Below are positions 44,434-53,432 of a DNA stretch of 64,000 nucleotides, piece after piece. The stretch is from the NCBI RefSeq assembly GCF_001557535.2, contig NZ_CP014315.1:310001-374000 (forward strand). Reading direction: 5' to 3'. The notes below the pieces were generated by a model. That model saw only the letters and a list, made by a program, of their open reading frames with translations, was not told where the DNA came from and did not search any database. Positions within the stretch are counted from its first letter, which is position 1. Each line of letters begins with the position of its first letter. Source of the stretch: Burkholderia sp. PAMC 26561. Lineage in GTDB: Bacteria > Pseudomonadota > Gammaproteobacteria > Burkholderiales > Burkholderiaceae. Made by a program: the position numbers and the translations under genes.

Positions 44434-45630
44434 TTACTCCTTGTCCCAGAGGTAACAAACCTTGCTGTCGATCAAATCCACAACCTGGTCGTAGGGCACG
44501 CGAATGCGCCGTAGCGTCGCCGCGTTGCCGTCGTAATTGGGGAAGTCGTAGACAGTGGAGAAGTCGTTCGTGGTCGTGCGTGCAAGGTCCGTTTCCGGAA
44601 TCTCTACCGGCAGGACGCGCTCACCGTACGTGGTGATAACCCAGTCACGCACGATCGAGGCGTTAGCCTTGTTGGGCATGCGAGTCACGAGGATGTCGAT
44701 GAAATCGAACACCTTGGCTTCGTCGGCCGACTCTCCGAACTGCTTCATTCCGGAAACCATGTCGGAGAAAAGCGACCAGAACTGGACCATCGATGCAAAC
44801 GAAAGCGTGTCTGGCATCACCGGAACGATCACGCCATCAGCGGCAAACAGCGCATTGATGGTGAGATAGCTCAGCGTCGGCGCAGTATCGATGATGATGT
44901 AGTCGTATTCATCCTTGAGTTCTTCCAGACCGTCATTCAATACGTTCCAAAATTTGGCGCTGGGCGACGCATGGACGCGCGCCGGCAGCATGAATTCAGC
45001 ATTGAACAGGTCAGTGGAGGACGGAATGAGGTCGAGATTTTCCCAATACGTTTGCATTGGAAGGCCCTTCATGCTGAAGCTCTCGCCGCTCACATAAGCT
45101 TCGATCAAGGGCAGAATGGTCTGGTCGCCATTGATCTCAGCGTGTGGATTGATTCCATACAGCGTGGTCGCACTGCCCTGCGGGTCCATGTCTATATGCA
45201 ACACGCGACGGCCGTGCCGTAACGACAGGCCCTGCGCAAGCACCATGGATGTCGTGGTCTTGGTTACACCGCCCTTGAAATTGCCAATGGCGATAACCTT
45301 GCCTTTTTTGCCCTCCGGACGTTGCCTTGGCTTGCGTTCAGCCCGCACCCATTCAATGGTCTCGGCCAACGTGAACTGCCGTGCAGCGCCCGGCTTTTCT
45401 TGCGTCCCTTGCGGAAGCTCACCTTTCTTGATCAGATAGGAGAAGCGGGCTTTATCTATACCGCACAGTTCCTGAAGCTTGCCGCTCGGAAACACCGGGG
45501 CAACCTTCCGCGGAAAAGGTTGAAGCATCTGCGTGCGAATTCGCTCGAGCATTTTCGCGGAACGGGCCGCTAAATTGACGAGATCATCCGGCGTCACCTC
45601 TATAGGCGGCGTCGAAAGGTTGATATCCAT
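44434..45630 (-). CDS. parA: ParA-family partition ATPase with N-terminal HTH
   Basis: The 398-residue protein is a type Ia ParA. Residues about 15-100 hold a DNA-binding part (LQELCGIDKARFSYLIKKGE), followed by the deviant Walker A FKGGVTKTTT near residue 120, Walker A' HIDMDPQGS and Walker B YIIIDTAPTLSYLT. Such ParAs move the replicon with ParB and also repress their own promoter. The inverted repeat at 45652-45693, 22 bases before the start, is a probable site for this repression. The gene heads the parA-parB-rep series. Confidence 0.94.
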   Translation of the reverse strand: MDINLSTPPIEVTPDDLVNLAARSAKMLERIRTQMLQPFPRKVAPVFPSGKLQELCGIDKARFSYLIKKGELPQGTQEKPGAARQFTLAETIEWVRAERKPRQRPEGKKGKVIAIGNFKGGVTKTTTSMVLAQGLSLRHGRRVLHIDMDPQGSATTLYGINPHAEINGDQTILPLIEAYVSGESFSMKGLPMQTYWENLDLIPSSTDLFNAEFMLPARVHASPSAKFWNVLNDGLEELKDEYDYIIIDTAPTLSYLTINALFAADGVIVPVMPDTLSFASMVQFWSLFSDMVSGMKQFGESADEAKVFDFIDILVTRMPNKANASIVRDWVITTYGERVLPVEIPETDLARTTTNDFSTVYDFPNYDGNAATLRRIRVPYDQVVDLIDSKVCYLWDKE

Positions 45631-45651
45631 GTGTTTCTTCCCGGTGGTGCT

Positions 45652-45693
45652 GGTTCTACCAAAAACGTGGATTCTCCCTTAAAAGGTAGAACC
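45652..45693. promoter_or_regulatory. Inverted repeat before parA, probable autoregulatory operator
   Basis: GGTTCTACC (45652-45660) and GGTAGAACC (45685-45693) are perfect complements with 24 bases between. ParA proteins with an N-terminal HTH bind such operators. Further upstream, GTAAAC is repeated at 45725-45741; otherwise nothing clear is seen up to the integrase stop at 45905. Confidence 0.7.
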
Positions 45694-45904
45694 GACGGTA
45701 ACCGAAGACTAAGAGGTATACGGAGTAAACGCAAGTAAACTTTGCCGCACCTCGACAGCCGGAAAGGCACGCGGGCAATGGGATTGAGGGGAAAAGATGA
45801 GAAACGACTTGAGCGGAAGGGGGCATCGCAAGCCGCTTTAGATCTGCAGAATCAAGGCGAAATGAGTGATTTCCGGGGCGAACGCGGGCAAAAAAGGGCG
45901 CGAT

Positions 45905-47794
45905 TTACCGGCTTTGATTCGCTCCAACGGCTGCGGCCCTGAGATAAAGCCGCGTGGTCGAGAGGTGCGCATGGCCAAGGCGGGCTTGAATCTCCCGGCA
46001 ATCCGCGCCTCGTTCGAGCGCATGATGTGAGTGAGTATGCCGGATCCAGTGTGTACTTGGATTGCGAGACTTCGCATCTGCAGATAGGAGAGCGTGCGCC
46101 ATTCCCGGCTTCGGCCCCAGAAGCAGACGGCGAAAAATCTGTCCGATTCCGTCAGGCGTAAGAGCGCGTCCAGTGCGGGAGTTCGCGAGCAGCGGCGTGT
46201 CCGATGCACATTTCGCCGGATTTCCTGGCAGACCACGAGCCTGCAGGCTGGCGATCAGCAAGGCCATGACGGAATCCGGGATTGGGATCCGGCGATCCGA
46301 ACGGCGTGTTCCGATGATTACCAGATGCCAACGGTCGCCGCCCGGTTCAAGTGACGTGGCCTGCGTGAGCTGGCCGGTGCTGGCGCCGGCCAGCTCCGCG
46401 CGTCGCAATCCTGTTGAGTAAGCCAGGCTCAAGGCCAAAAAATCCCGCAATTCCTGGCCTGAATACAGGACGCGCGTGCTCGCCTGGACTATGGCGCGCC
46501 ACTGGCTGTGGCTTAGAGACCGTCCGGCGACGTCGATCCGCGGCCCGGTCGTAACCGGTGCGCAGCACACGAACGGATTGCTTGCCAGATAGCGTTGATT
46601 CACGAGCCATTCGCACATTGCGTGCAGAATCGCCCGAGCTGTTTCGCGGCTGCGCTCCGAAAGGCCGCCAATAAACGGGCGCCAATCAGGGTGCGTCCGC
46701 TCGATTTTCCCGCCGCCGACCCATTGGGCGGCAGGCTGTGGATCGGTCAAAAAGCTCTCGATATACTCCGCGCAATCGGGGCTATCGAGTGAAGAGAGCG
46801 CCTTCTCTTTCGTGTGAATTGCCCAGAGAAGCAGCCGTTCAGCTTCGCGCCGGTACGCTCGGACCGTGTGCACACTGCGCTGAACGCTTGTGAGCCACGC
46901 GTCGATTGCCTGCAGATCGGTGAGGAATCCGGCATCCGAGGGAGTCTGGTCAGCGCGATTAATGCCCGCCGAGCCGTCCAGTTCGTGCGGGACTTCAAGC
47001 GCTTCGAGCGGGACGATGCCGGTTACGCGAGGCCTAGCAAGCGCCGGATCATTGCCGGGCAAGCGTCGACGGGGCGTGACGGCGCGCTTTGAAAGGGTAT
47101 GACGTAGCGAATCCGTGTGAAGCGAAAGCCAGTCCGTAATGCGCTGCGCCGCCTTGGGGCCGACTCGCTCGACGCCGGTATGCCAGCGATGACCCCGGCG
47201 TTCGATAAACCCCAGCAAATCAGCCAGCGTATATATATGTGCGCGTTGCAACCGGTCGGCGATCGCGGGTTCGAGCCAGCTCGATACAGGATGACTGGGC
47301 TGCGGAGCTTGCACCAGACTGCTTTCCATCCGGGCGAGCGCGTCAGCCTGCCGGCGCCGCAGCCGTGCGTTGCGCGACGCCCGCCGGTCAAGCGGGAAGT
47401 TTTCCTGCGAATACTCCGCCCGATAAAGCTCGAGCAATTCAGCTTCGCTGTGAAATCCGTGTGGATCGATGGCCTCGCGATACGCCTCGAGCGTCGGCGT
47501 GACGCTTTCGGCGATGCGTTCCGGGATGCTGCCGGGACGCAGGCGTAGAAGGTGTGTCGCCTCGACATCCCGAGTCCGGCGCGCTGCGCTGGAGAGCGTG
47601 TCGCGCAAAAGCCCGATAAGGCGCCGCGTGGCGCGAACGTCGGTGGTGGCATCGCCATAGGTAGCGTGCAATTGCTCGACCGATACGCCGTCCAGATACC
47701 CGCGATACAACGCGAAATGCTCGCGCGTGAGCCGCTTTATTGACGTACGGCTTTCGGCGTTGCGTGTGGATGGCGGGTTCGGAGCAGCCAACAT
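45905..47794 (-). CDS. Tyrosine recombinase, 629 residues
   Basis: The C-terminal third is a tyrosine recombinase catalytic domain with all main residues: arginine in STGLRRAEL (about 464), H-x-x-R in THWIRHT (582-585), histidine in RLGHAHL (608) and tyrosine in TTRLYL (617). The first 300 residues are a long extra domain not found in phage integrases, with a middle SAM-like core-binding part (LTDLQAIDAWLTSVQRSVHTVRAYRREAE region). Large recombinases of this type are carried by Burkholderia secondary replicons near par genes. A job in resolving replicon dimers is more likely than prophage integration, since no phage genes or att repeats are seen. Confidence 0.85.
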   Translation of the reverse strand: MLAAPNPPSTRNAESRTSIKRLTREHFALYRGYLDGVSVEQLHATYGDATTDVRATRRLIGLLRDTLSSAARRTRDVEATHLLRLRPGSIPERIAESVTPTLEAYREAIDPHGFHSEAELLELYRAEYSQENFPLDRRASRNARLRRRQADALARMESSLVQAPQPSHPVSSWLEPAIADRLQRAHIYTLADLLGFIERRGHRWHTGVERVGPKAAQRITDWLSLHTDSLRHTLSKRAVTPRRRLPGNDPALARPRVTGIVPLEALEVPHELDGSAGINRADQTPSDAGFLTDLQAIDAWLTSVQRSVHTVRAYRREAERLLLWAIHTKEKALSSLDSPDCAEYIESFLTDPQPAAQWVGGGKIERTHPDWRPFIGGLSERSRETARAILHAMCEWLVNQRYLASNPFVCCAPVTTGPRIDVAGRSLSHSQWRAIVQASTRVLYSGQELRDFLALSLAYSTGLRRAELAGASTGQLTQATSLEPGGDRWHLVIIGTRRSDRRIPIPDSVMALLIASLQARGLPGNPAKCASDTPLLANSRTGRALTPDGIGQIFRRLLLGPKPGMAHALLSADAKSRNPSTHWIRHTHSHHALERGADCREIQARLGHAHLSTTRLYLRAAAVGANQSR

Positions 47795-47968
47795 GAGTTA
47801 TTTATGCTTTGGTTTCAATAGCTTGAAGGGAGGCTACCAGCGTAGGGCTGGTTTGACAACAAAAAACGCTATATCTGATAAGTATCTTTCTCCATGCCGA
47901 CTCGGAGAACGCCGCGTCGATGTAAGTCGCGCAACCCATGTATCTGGGCTGCGCGCATTCAAAGCTGA

Positions 47969-48823
47969 TTACTTCGCCAGCGCCGCCGCAATGACCGAAG
48001 CCAGCGGTGTTGTCGGACGGCCGATGAGTTTGCTCAATTGGCGGCTGTCATCGAAGAGGGCGCCTTTCGCGGCGCCTGTCCCGGAGTCGGAGATCAGCGC
48101 GGCAACGGGCTCGGGCAAACCGACGCCGATCAACGCCGCCTTGTACTCGGCCTCGGACATGTCGCGATAGGCCACGGGCTTGCCCGACTGCTTTGCTACT
48201 TCTGCCGCGAATTCGGCAAGGGTATAAGCCGTGTCGCCGGCTAATTCGTAGATGCCGCTTGATTGCGCATCGCTGGTCAGTACCACGGCAGCCGCCTCGG
48301 CATAGTCAACACGCGCCGCCGATGAAATCCGGCCATCGCCCGAATCACCGAGAATCGCGCCGTGTTCGAGCGCCGGCGCCAGGCTGCCCGTGTAGTTTTC
48401 CGTGTACCAGCCGTTACGCAGCACGGCAAACGGCACCATCGATTCGCGCAACGCCGCTTCGGTTTCACGATGTTCGCCGGCGAGACCGAGCGGCGAAGTA
48501 TCGGCGTGAAGCAAGCTGGTGTACGCGATCAGTTCGACACCGGCACGGCGCGCTGCATCAATAGCCGCACGATGCTGAGTGCCGCGCTTGCCTAGCTCAT
48601 TCGATGAAATCAGCAGCAACTTTTTCACGCCGGTGAAAGCGTCGTCGAGCGTGGCGGACTCGTTGTAATCCGCGCGCCTGACCTGGACCCCGCGAGCCGC
48701 AAGATCGGCGGCCTTTTCCGTACTGCGGACTGCAGCGACGATCTGCGCTGGAGGCACGGTTTTCAGCAATGCTTCGATAACGAGACGGCCGAGTTGGCCG
48801 GTAGCTCCGGTGACAGCGATCAT
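47969..48823 (-). CDS. qorB: NAD(P)H:quinone oxidoreductase QorB-like
   Basis: The 284-residue protein is an NmrA/atypical SDR enzyme with the N-terminal NADP motif TGATGQLG, AYTSLLHAD and the conserved FAVLRNGWYTENY. This matches E. coli QorB (YtfG), which reduces quinones with NADPH. The start at 48823 has AGGAG upstream. It is divergent from an HxlR gene with 117 bases between, the same pairing as ytfG-ytfH in E. coli, so the regulator probably controls it in response to quinone or electrophile stress. Confidence 0.9.
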   Translation of the reverse strand: MIAVTGATGQLGRLVIEALLKTVPPAQIVAAVRSTEKAADLAARGVQVRRADYNESATLDDAFTGVKKLLLISSNELGKRGTQHRAAIDAARRAGVELIAYTSLLHADTSPLGLAGEHRETEAALRESMVPFAVLRNGWYTENYTGSLAPALEHGAILGDSGDGRISSAARVDYAEAAAVVLTSDAQSSGIYELAGDTAYTLAEFAAEVAKQSGKPVAYRDMSEAEYKAALIGVGLPEPVAALISDSGTGAAKGALFDDSRQLSKLIGRPTTPLASVIAAALAK

Positions 48824-48940
48824 GAGACGACTCCTTGAATGATGGAAAGCGGAGATTGAAAGCGGCGCGGGAAACAACCGAATCCGCAAGGTATCGGATA
48901 AACTAACTTTTCGTAAGTACGTACGCCGAGGTAAGTATCA

Positions 48941-49363
48941 ATGAATTCCAACATTGAAATGACAGCGGACGCAGTGCCTCTGTCCGAGCTGGTTCGCCGG
49001 GGCGAGTTGCTTTCGGCGGATTGCCCGTCGCGCGAGGTGCTCAAGCATGTGACCAGCCGATGGGGCGTGCTTGTGCTCATGGTGTTGCTGGATGAACAAA
49101 TGTGTCGTTTCAGCGATTTGCGCCGCAAAGTCGACGGTGTGAGCGAAAAGATGCTCGCGCAGACGTTGCAGTGGCTGGCTGCGGATGGATTTGTCGTGCG
49201 GACTTCGTACGACGTGGTGCCGCCACACGTTGACTATCGGCTGACGCCGCTCGGCGAAGAGGTCGCACGGCAAGTGAGTTCGTTGGCTGACTGGATCGAG
49301 ATCAACCTCGCGCGAATCATGGGCGCGCGAGCGTCGTCCCAAGGCGCTGGCGAGTCGATATAG
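48941..49363 (+). CDS. HxlR-family transcriptional regulator
   Basis: The 140-residue winged-helix protein has the HxlR pattern: a cysteine early (SADCPSREVLKHVTSRWGVLV), RFSDLRRKVDGVSEKMLAQTL as the recognition part and YRLTPLGEEV near the end. The single N-terminal cysteine is the redox or electrophile sensor in related QorR/YodB/HypR proteins. The gap to the divergent qorB gene contains the palindrome GTACGTAC (48917-48924), a plausible operator. Confidence 0.92.
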   Translation: MNSNIEMTADAVPLSELVRRGELLSADCPSREVLKHVTSRWGVLVLMVLLDEQMCRFSDLRRKVDGVSEKMLAQTLQWLAADGFVVRTSYDVVPPHVDYRLTPLGEEVARQVSSLADWIEINLARIMGARASSQGAGESI

Positions 49364-49431
49364 ACACGTCTCGCACTACCTCGGCAAAATGCCTATAATG
49401 AATGAGCAAATTGCCAAACAGGACTTTCACC

Positions 49432-49887
49432 ATGACCGCCGTCGTTTTCAAACCCACCGGGTCCGTCAATCCAAAGCGGGCCGAGTTCGCGCTGCTCACC
49501 GAGTTGCTCGATGCATCGATCCACTCCGGACTGGATCTCGCGGAACTCGCGGCCGAGCGGGTTGCGGTTGACGTTATCGACCGGTTGTCGGCTCATGGCC
49601 TGAAAGCAGACGAGCTGAGCTTCATCATTCCGCGGCGAACGCTCACGCATCGCCGGCAGAATCAGGAACGTCTCTCGACCGATGAATCCGACAAAGCCAT
49701 CCGCCTAGCTAAACTCGTCGCGCAGTCCGACACGGTTTTTGACAATCAGGACAAGTCGATGCAATGGCTGAGAAGCCCGCAACGCCGCTTTGGCGGAAAG
49801 ACGGCGCTCGACATGGCTAGCACCGAACACGGCGCGCGCCTGGTCGAAGAAGCACTGGTGCAACTCGACGAAGGGTACTTCGGCTGA
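49432..49887 (+). CDS. Xre/MbcA/ParS-type antitoxin
   Basis: The 151-residue protein has the Xre-like N-terminal helix region and the C-terminal toxin-binding domain (DUF2384; RLAKLVAQSDTVFDNQDKSMQWL, GGKTALDMASTEHGARLVEEAL). It neutralises RES-type toxins and represses its own promoter. A -10 box TATAAT at 49394-49399 places transcription start near 49405, so the ATG at 49432 is preferred over the one at 49402. GGCAAAATGCC overlaps this promoter and may be the operator. Its last base is the first base of the toxin gene. Confidence 0.88.
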   Translation: MTAVVFKPTGSVNPKRAEFALLTELLDASIHSGLDLAELAAERVAVDVIDRLSAHGLKADELSFIIPRRTLTHRRQNQERLSTDESDKAIRLAKLVAQSDTVFDNQDKSMQWLRSPQRRFGGKTALDMASTEHGARLVEEALVQLDEGYFG

Positions 49888-50350
49888 TGGAGTTATGGCG
49901 TATCAGCAACTATGCAGATCTGAGAGGCATCGGTGGGCTGCGTGCGCCAGGCCGCTGGCATTTCGCGGGGCAGCCGGTCGTGTATCTCGCGGAACACCCG
50001 GCCTCGGCCTTGCTCGAAATCCTCGTTCACCAGAATCTGAGCCATTCGGAACGAGTGCCGGACTCCTATCAGTTATTGCGTGTTGAAGTCCCCGCCGACA
50101 TCGCAGTCGCCGAATTGCGTGAAGCCGATACCCCGAGAACTGGCGCGCCGATGCGCAATGGACACAGTCGGCCGGCACCGAGTGGCTTGCCGGCGGAGCG
50201 ACTGCGTTGTTGAAAGTGCCAAGCGCCATCTTGCCCGCGACCAACTTCCTGCTGAATCCGGCGCATCCCGACGCGGCTCGTCTCGAGATCGCGGAGGTGA
50301 TTCGGGTGAGCCACGACAGGCGAATTCTGCGACTGTTGTCGAAGGACTAG
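49887..50350 (+). pseudogene. RES-domain toxin gene split by a one-base deletion
   Basis: The frame starts MELWRISNYADLRGIGGLRA and contains VYLAEHPASALLEILVH, the RES core with arginine and glutamate residues. After EADTP it leaves the conserved frame. The rest, ENWRADAQWTQSAGTEWLAGG to the stop at 50348, is in the next frame and includes the conserved serine region and ATNFLLNPAHPDAA. One added C in the run 50131-50134 restores a 154-residue RES toxin. RES toxins degrade NAD+. As written, the product is 108 residues and should be inactive. Confidence 0.85.
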
Positions 50351-50601
50351 GCCGTCAAAATGTGCGATGACGAGATCCGCGCCGCGACCGGCGTCCATGC
50401 GCGCGGCATCGAGCCAGCCGTCGAATAGGAAATGCAACTAACTGTCTGACCGCGTCGCACCTTCAAGCAATCACGGCCCGACGCAGACAGAACATCCAGA
50501 ATCAGCGACCAAGCGATGGGCCTTCGCTCCGAAAACGACCGCACCTCGCGCAACCCGCATCGCGTAAAATTTCCCCTTCCATACCACCACGCCAAGTCAC
50601 C

Positions 50602-51366
50602 ATGCCAACGCCCGCCGATAACCCGCGCCCAAAGGAAAGCGAAGGCGTTGCTGTCATCGACCGTGCGTGTGCGATCCTGTTCGCTTTCCGTCCCGACGAC
50701 GACGCCCTGACGCTCGCCGAACTCGCAGCCAGAACAGGCCTCTATAAAAGCACGTTGTTGCGGCTTGCCGGCGCGCTGATCCAGCATCGCTTGCTGCTGC
50801 GTCTGGACGATGGCCGCTATCAGCTAGGCCCGTCCACCTTCATGCTCGGCGCGGTGTATCAACGCAGCCTGAATCTCGCCGATATCCTCGTTCCGCTCAT
50901 GCGCGAACTCGCCGAGATCAGCGGCGAAAGCGTGTCGTTCTATGTTCGGGATGATGCGGTGCGCGTGTGTCTGCATCGTGTGGATTCGACGCATGCCGTG
51001 CGTTATCACGTGCGTGAAGGCGATGTCCTGCCCCTGGAAAGCGGCTCGGGCGGGATGGCGTTGCTGGCGTTCGGCGGCAAGGAAGGCGAAGCCTTCGAGC
51101 AGATTCGCGAAGACTTTTATTATGTATCGATGGGCGAACGCGACCGCGAAACCGCAGGAGTATCGATGCCCGTTTTCGGCGTGCGCCAGACCTTACGCGG
51201 CGTGATCACGCTTGCGGGTCCGAGCTCGCGTATCGATCGGACTTTCGTGGACCGGAATCTCGGCGCGCTGTTCGACTGCGCCGCGCGAGCCACCGATGCG
51301 CTAGGCGGCGACGCCCGCGCGCTGCGCGAGGCGCAACGTCGCGCCGCCGAAGTTCACGCCAAATGA
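50602..51366 (+). CDS. IclR-family transcriptional regulator
   Basis: The 254-residue protein has an IclR winged helix (about residues 15-75: VAVIDRACAILFAF, LTLAELAARTGLYKSTLLRL) and an effector domain (VYQRSLNLADILVPLMRELAEISGES, DDAVRVCLHRVDSTHAVRYH). Its end overlaps the convergent lyase gene by 13 bases. The neighbouring operon on the other strand is the likely target. The 250 bases upstream contain no clear gene; a short frame after the RES gene (50357-50430) is not convincing. Confidence 0.88.
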   Translation: MPTPADNPRPKESEGVAVIDRACAILFAFRPDDDALTLAELAARTGLYKSTLLRLAGALIQHRLLLRLDDGRYQLGPSTFMLGAVYQRSLNLADILVPLMRELAEISGESVSFYVRDDAVRVCLHRVDSTHAVRYHVREGDVLPLESGSGGMALLAFGGKEGEAFEQIREDFYYVSMGERDRETAGVSMPVFGVRQTLRGVITLAGPSSRIDRTFVDRNLGALFDCAARATDALGGDARALREAQRRAAEVHAK

Positions 51367-52178
51367 CGCTCGGGCTTGCCCGTGTACTTGTACGCCATTT
51401 GCCGCGGCATCGGACCTTTGTTGCGTTCCTTGCGGCCGCGCTGCTCCCACGCGTGCGACAAGATCCCGACCGCCCGCGATAAACAAAACACGCCGCGCGC
51501 AAGTTCGGGCGCAAAACCCAGCTCGGCATAAATCACGGCAGTCGCGCCGTCGATGTTCATCGGCACCGGCTTGTTCTTGCGCGCCTTCAACAACGCTTCG
51601 ATACCCCGTGCCACCAATGCATATTTTCCGCTGATCACGCCTTGTTCGACGCTGGCATCGACTAGCGCGAGCAGCCTGACCGCGCGTGGATCCACGGGAT
51701 GAAACCTGTGTCCGAAGCCCGGCAGATATTTGCCGCGTTCGCTGATAAACGCATCGACGCCTTGCGCGACGGCATCGTTCAACGTGGCGCCCGCGGTTTC
51801 CAAAGCGACGATCGAGTCGTACAACTCGACCGCTTGCTGGCCGGCGCCGCCGTGGACGTCGTCGAGTGCATTGATGGCCGAAGCCATCGCGCCGTTAAGC
51901 GGCAAACCGCAACTCGTGGCCATGCGCGATATCGCGATCGAAGGGGCGTGCGGCCCGTGATCGACAGACGCGACCAGCGCCGCTTCGAACAGCCTCGCCT
52001 GATTCTCATCGGGCAATTCGCCGCGCAGCATCAGCCAGATCATCTGCGGAAAACTGATCGATCCAATCAGTTCCTGGATTGGAAAGCCGCGCACGTTGAT
52101 CGAACCCGGATGGATATCGATGATCGATGTGCTCCAGTAATCCGCGGCAAGCGTGGCAGCATCAAAATCTTGCGTCAT
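51354..52178 (-). CDS. Citryl-CoA lyase-like protein (citrate synthase fold)
   Basis: The 274-residue protein is a short citrate-synthase-fold enzyme. Segments DDVHGGAGQQAVELY (catalytic histidine region), LPGFGHRFHPVDPRA (second histidine and arginine) and GFAPELARGVFCLSRAVGILSHAWEQ match citryl-CoA lyases and related CoA lyases, which lack the N-terminal half of citrate synthase. It would split a hydroxyacyl-CoA such as citryl-CoA or citramalyl-CoA. It lies two bases after a CoA-transferase gene, which would supply the CoA ester, and ends inside the convergent IclR gene. Confidence 0.85.
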   Translation of the reverse strand: MTQDFDAATLAADYWSTSIIDIHPGSINVRGFPIQELIGSISFPQMIWLMLRGELPDENQARLFEAALVASVDHGPHAPSIAISRMATSCGLPLNGAMASAINALDDVHGGAGQQAVELYDSIVALETAGATLNDAVAQGVDAFISERGKYLPGFGHRFHPVDPRAVRLLALVDASVEQGVISGKYALVARGIEALLKARKNKPVPMNIDGATAVIYAELGFAPELARGVFCLSRAVGILSHAWEQRGRKERNKGPMPRQMAYKYTGKPERHLA

Positions 52179-52180
52179 CT

Positions 52181-53380
52181 TCAGATCACTCCTTCGGCGC
52201 GTAGTTGATCGATTTCCGCCGCATCGAAACCGAGCGTGGAAAGATGGTCACACGTGTTCGCGGACAGCTCGGGCGCGGGCGATGTCGGCGCGGTGTCGGC
52301 ATCGGCGAAACGAAACCCCGCGCGAGTCACGCGTTGGCGGGTTGCGGCGTCATCGCCATTGAATTCATGCACGAACTCGCGCGAGACCATATGCGGATGC
52401 GCGAGGATTTCCGGCACCGACATCACTCGCCCGGCGGGCACGCCGGCTTCGATGAATTTCGCGTCCCAGTTCACTGCGCTGTCCGACGCCAACGCGGTTT
52501 CTATCTCCAGCTTCAACGCCGCCCGATTGATCTTGCGTGCGTTGCGCTCGGAAAAACGCGGGTCATCGGCCAGTTCCGGGCGGCCGATCAAGCGGCACAA
52601 ACTCACGAACTGCTTGGTTTCGTTTGCGGCGATATTGAGCAAACCGTCGCCCGTCCTGAACGTGCCCGAAGGCGCGGCCGTGAAGTTCTCGTTGCCCATG
52701 GGCGAAGGCGTGACGCCCGCGTTCAGATAATTCGATACCACCCAGCCCATGGTCGAAAGCGTGGCTTCGAGCATCGATACATCCAGCATCCGGCCGCGGC
52801 CGTTGGCGCGTGCATCGACCAGCGCGGCGCAAATGCCGAACGCGGCGGTGAGTCCGCCAACCGTATCGGACACCGGATAACCCACGCGCAGCGGCGCGCT
52901 CTCGGAATCGCCGGTGACGCTCATCACGCCCGAAATGCCTTGAATGATCTGGTCGTAAGCGGGGCGTTTCGATAGTTCGCCATCCTTACCGAATCCGGAG
53001 ATAGCGCAATAGACAAGTTTCGGATTGATCTCGCTGAGCGCTTCGTAGCCGAGTTCAAGCCGCGTCATCACGCCTGGCCGGAAATTCTCGACCAGCACGT
53101 CCGCGGTCTTGACGAGCGAACGAAGAATTTCCTTGCCGCGTGCGTCTTTCAGATTCAGCGTGATCGATTGCTTGCCTGCATTCACAGCAACAAACGATGC
53201 CCCCATGTCACGCGCCGATGCTTCTTTATCGGCGCCGAGCCTGCGCGCCAGATCGCCCCCTTCGGGATGTTCGACCTTGATGACCTCGGCGCCAAGCAGC
53301 GCGAGTTGATAGGCGCAAAACGGCCCGGCCAGCACATTCGATAAATCCAGCACCCGCACTCCAGCTAACGGAAGCGTCAT
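52181..53380 (-). CDS. Type III CoA-transferase (CaiB/BaiF family)
   Basis: The 399-residue protein has the family start LAGVRVLDLSNVLAGPFC, KVEHPEGGDLAR, VENFRPGVMTRLELGY and the catalytic aspartate in VGYPVSDTVGGLTAA. The start at 53380 has GAGGG upstream. Members move CoA between carboxylic acids, for example succinyl-CoA:malate or :citramalate transferases. Between a transporter and a CoA lyase gene, it should activate the imported hydroxy acid. It differs from the formyl-CoA transferase and the racemase in the same window. Confidence 0.9.
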   Translation of the reverse strand: MTLPLAGVRVLDLSNVLAGPFCAYQLALLGAEVIKVEHPEGGDLARRLGADKEASARDMGASFVAVNAGKQSITLNLKDARGKEILRSLVKTADVLVENFRPGVMTRLELGYEALSEINPKLVYCAISGFGKDGELSKRPAYDQIIQGISGVMSVTGDSESAPLRVGYPVSDTVGGLTAAFGICAALVDARANGRGRMLDVSMLEATLSTMGWVVSNYLNAGVTPSPMGNENFTAAPSGTFRTGDGLLNIAANETKQFVSLCRLIGRPELADDPRFSERNARKINRAALKLEIETALASDSAVNWDAKFIEAGVPAGRVMSVPEILAHPHMVSREFVHEFNGDDAATRQRVTRAGFRFADADTAPTSPAPELSANTCDHLSTLGFDAAEIDQLRAEGVI

Positions 53381-53432
53381 GTCAAACCCTCTTGTTTAAA
53401 GCCGAAAATCCATACAACCTGACCGCGAGGCG

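Noticed and set aside
41531..45904. Classical iterons or a cluster of DnaA boxes marking the origin
   Set aside because: Only a single seven-of-nine DnaA-box-like match (near 41759) and short GTAAAC repeats were found. The origin is probably near rep but cannot be placed.
34518..50134. Programmed frameshifting at the ACCCCGAG sites
   Set aside because: The two genes are unrelated, no slippery heptamer with a downstream structure is evident, and simple base loss explains both.
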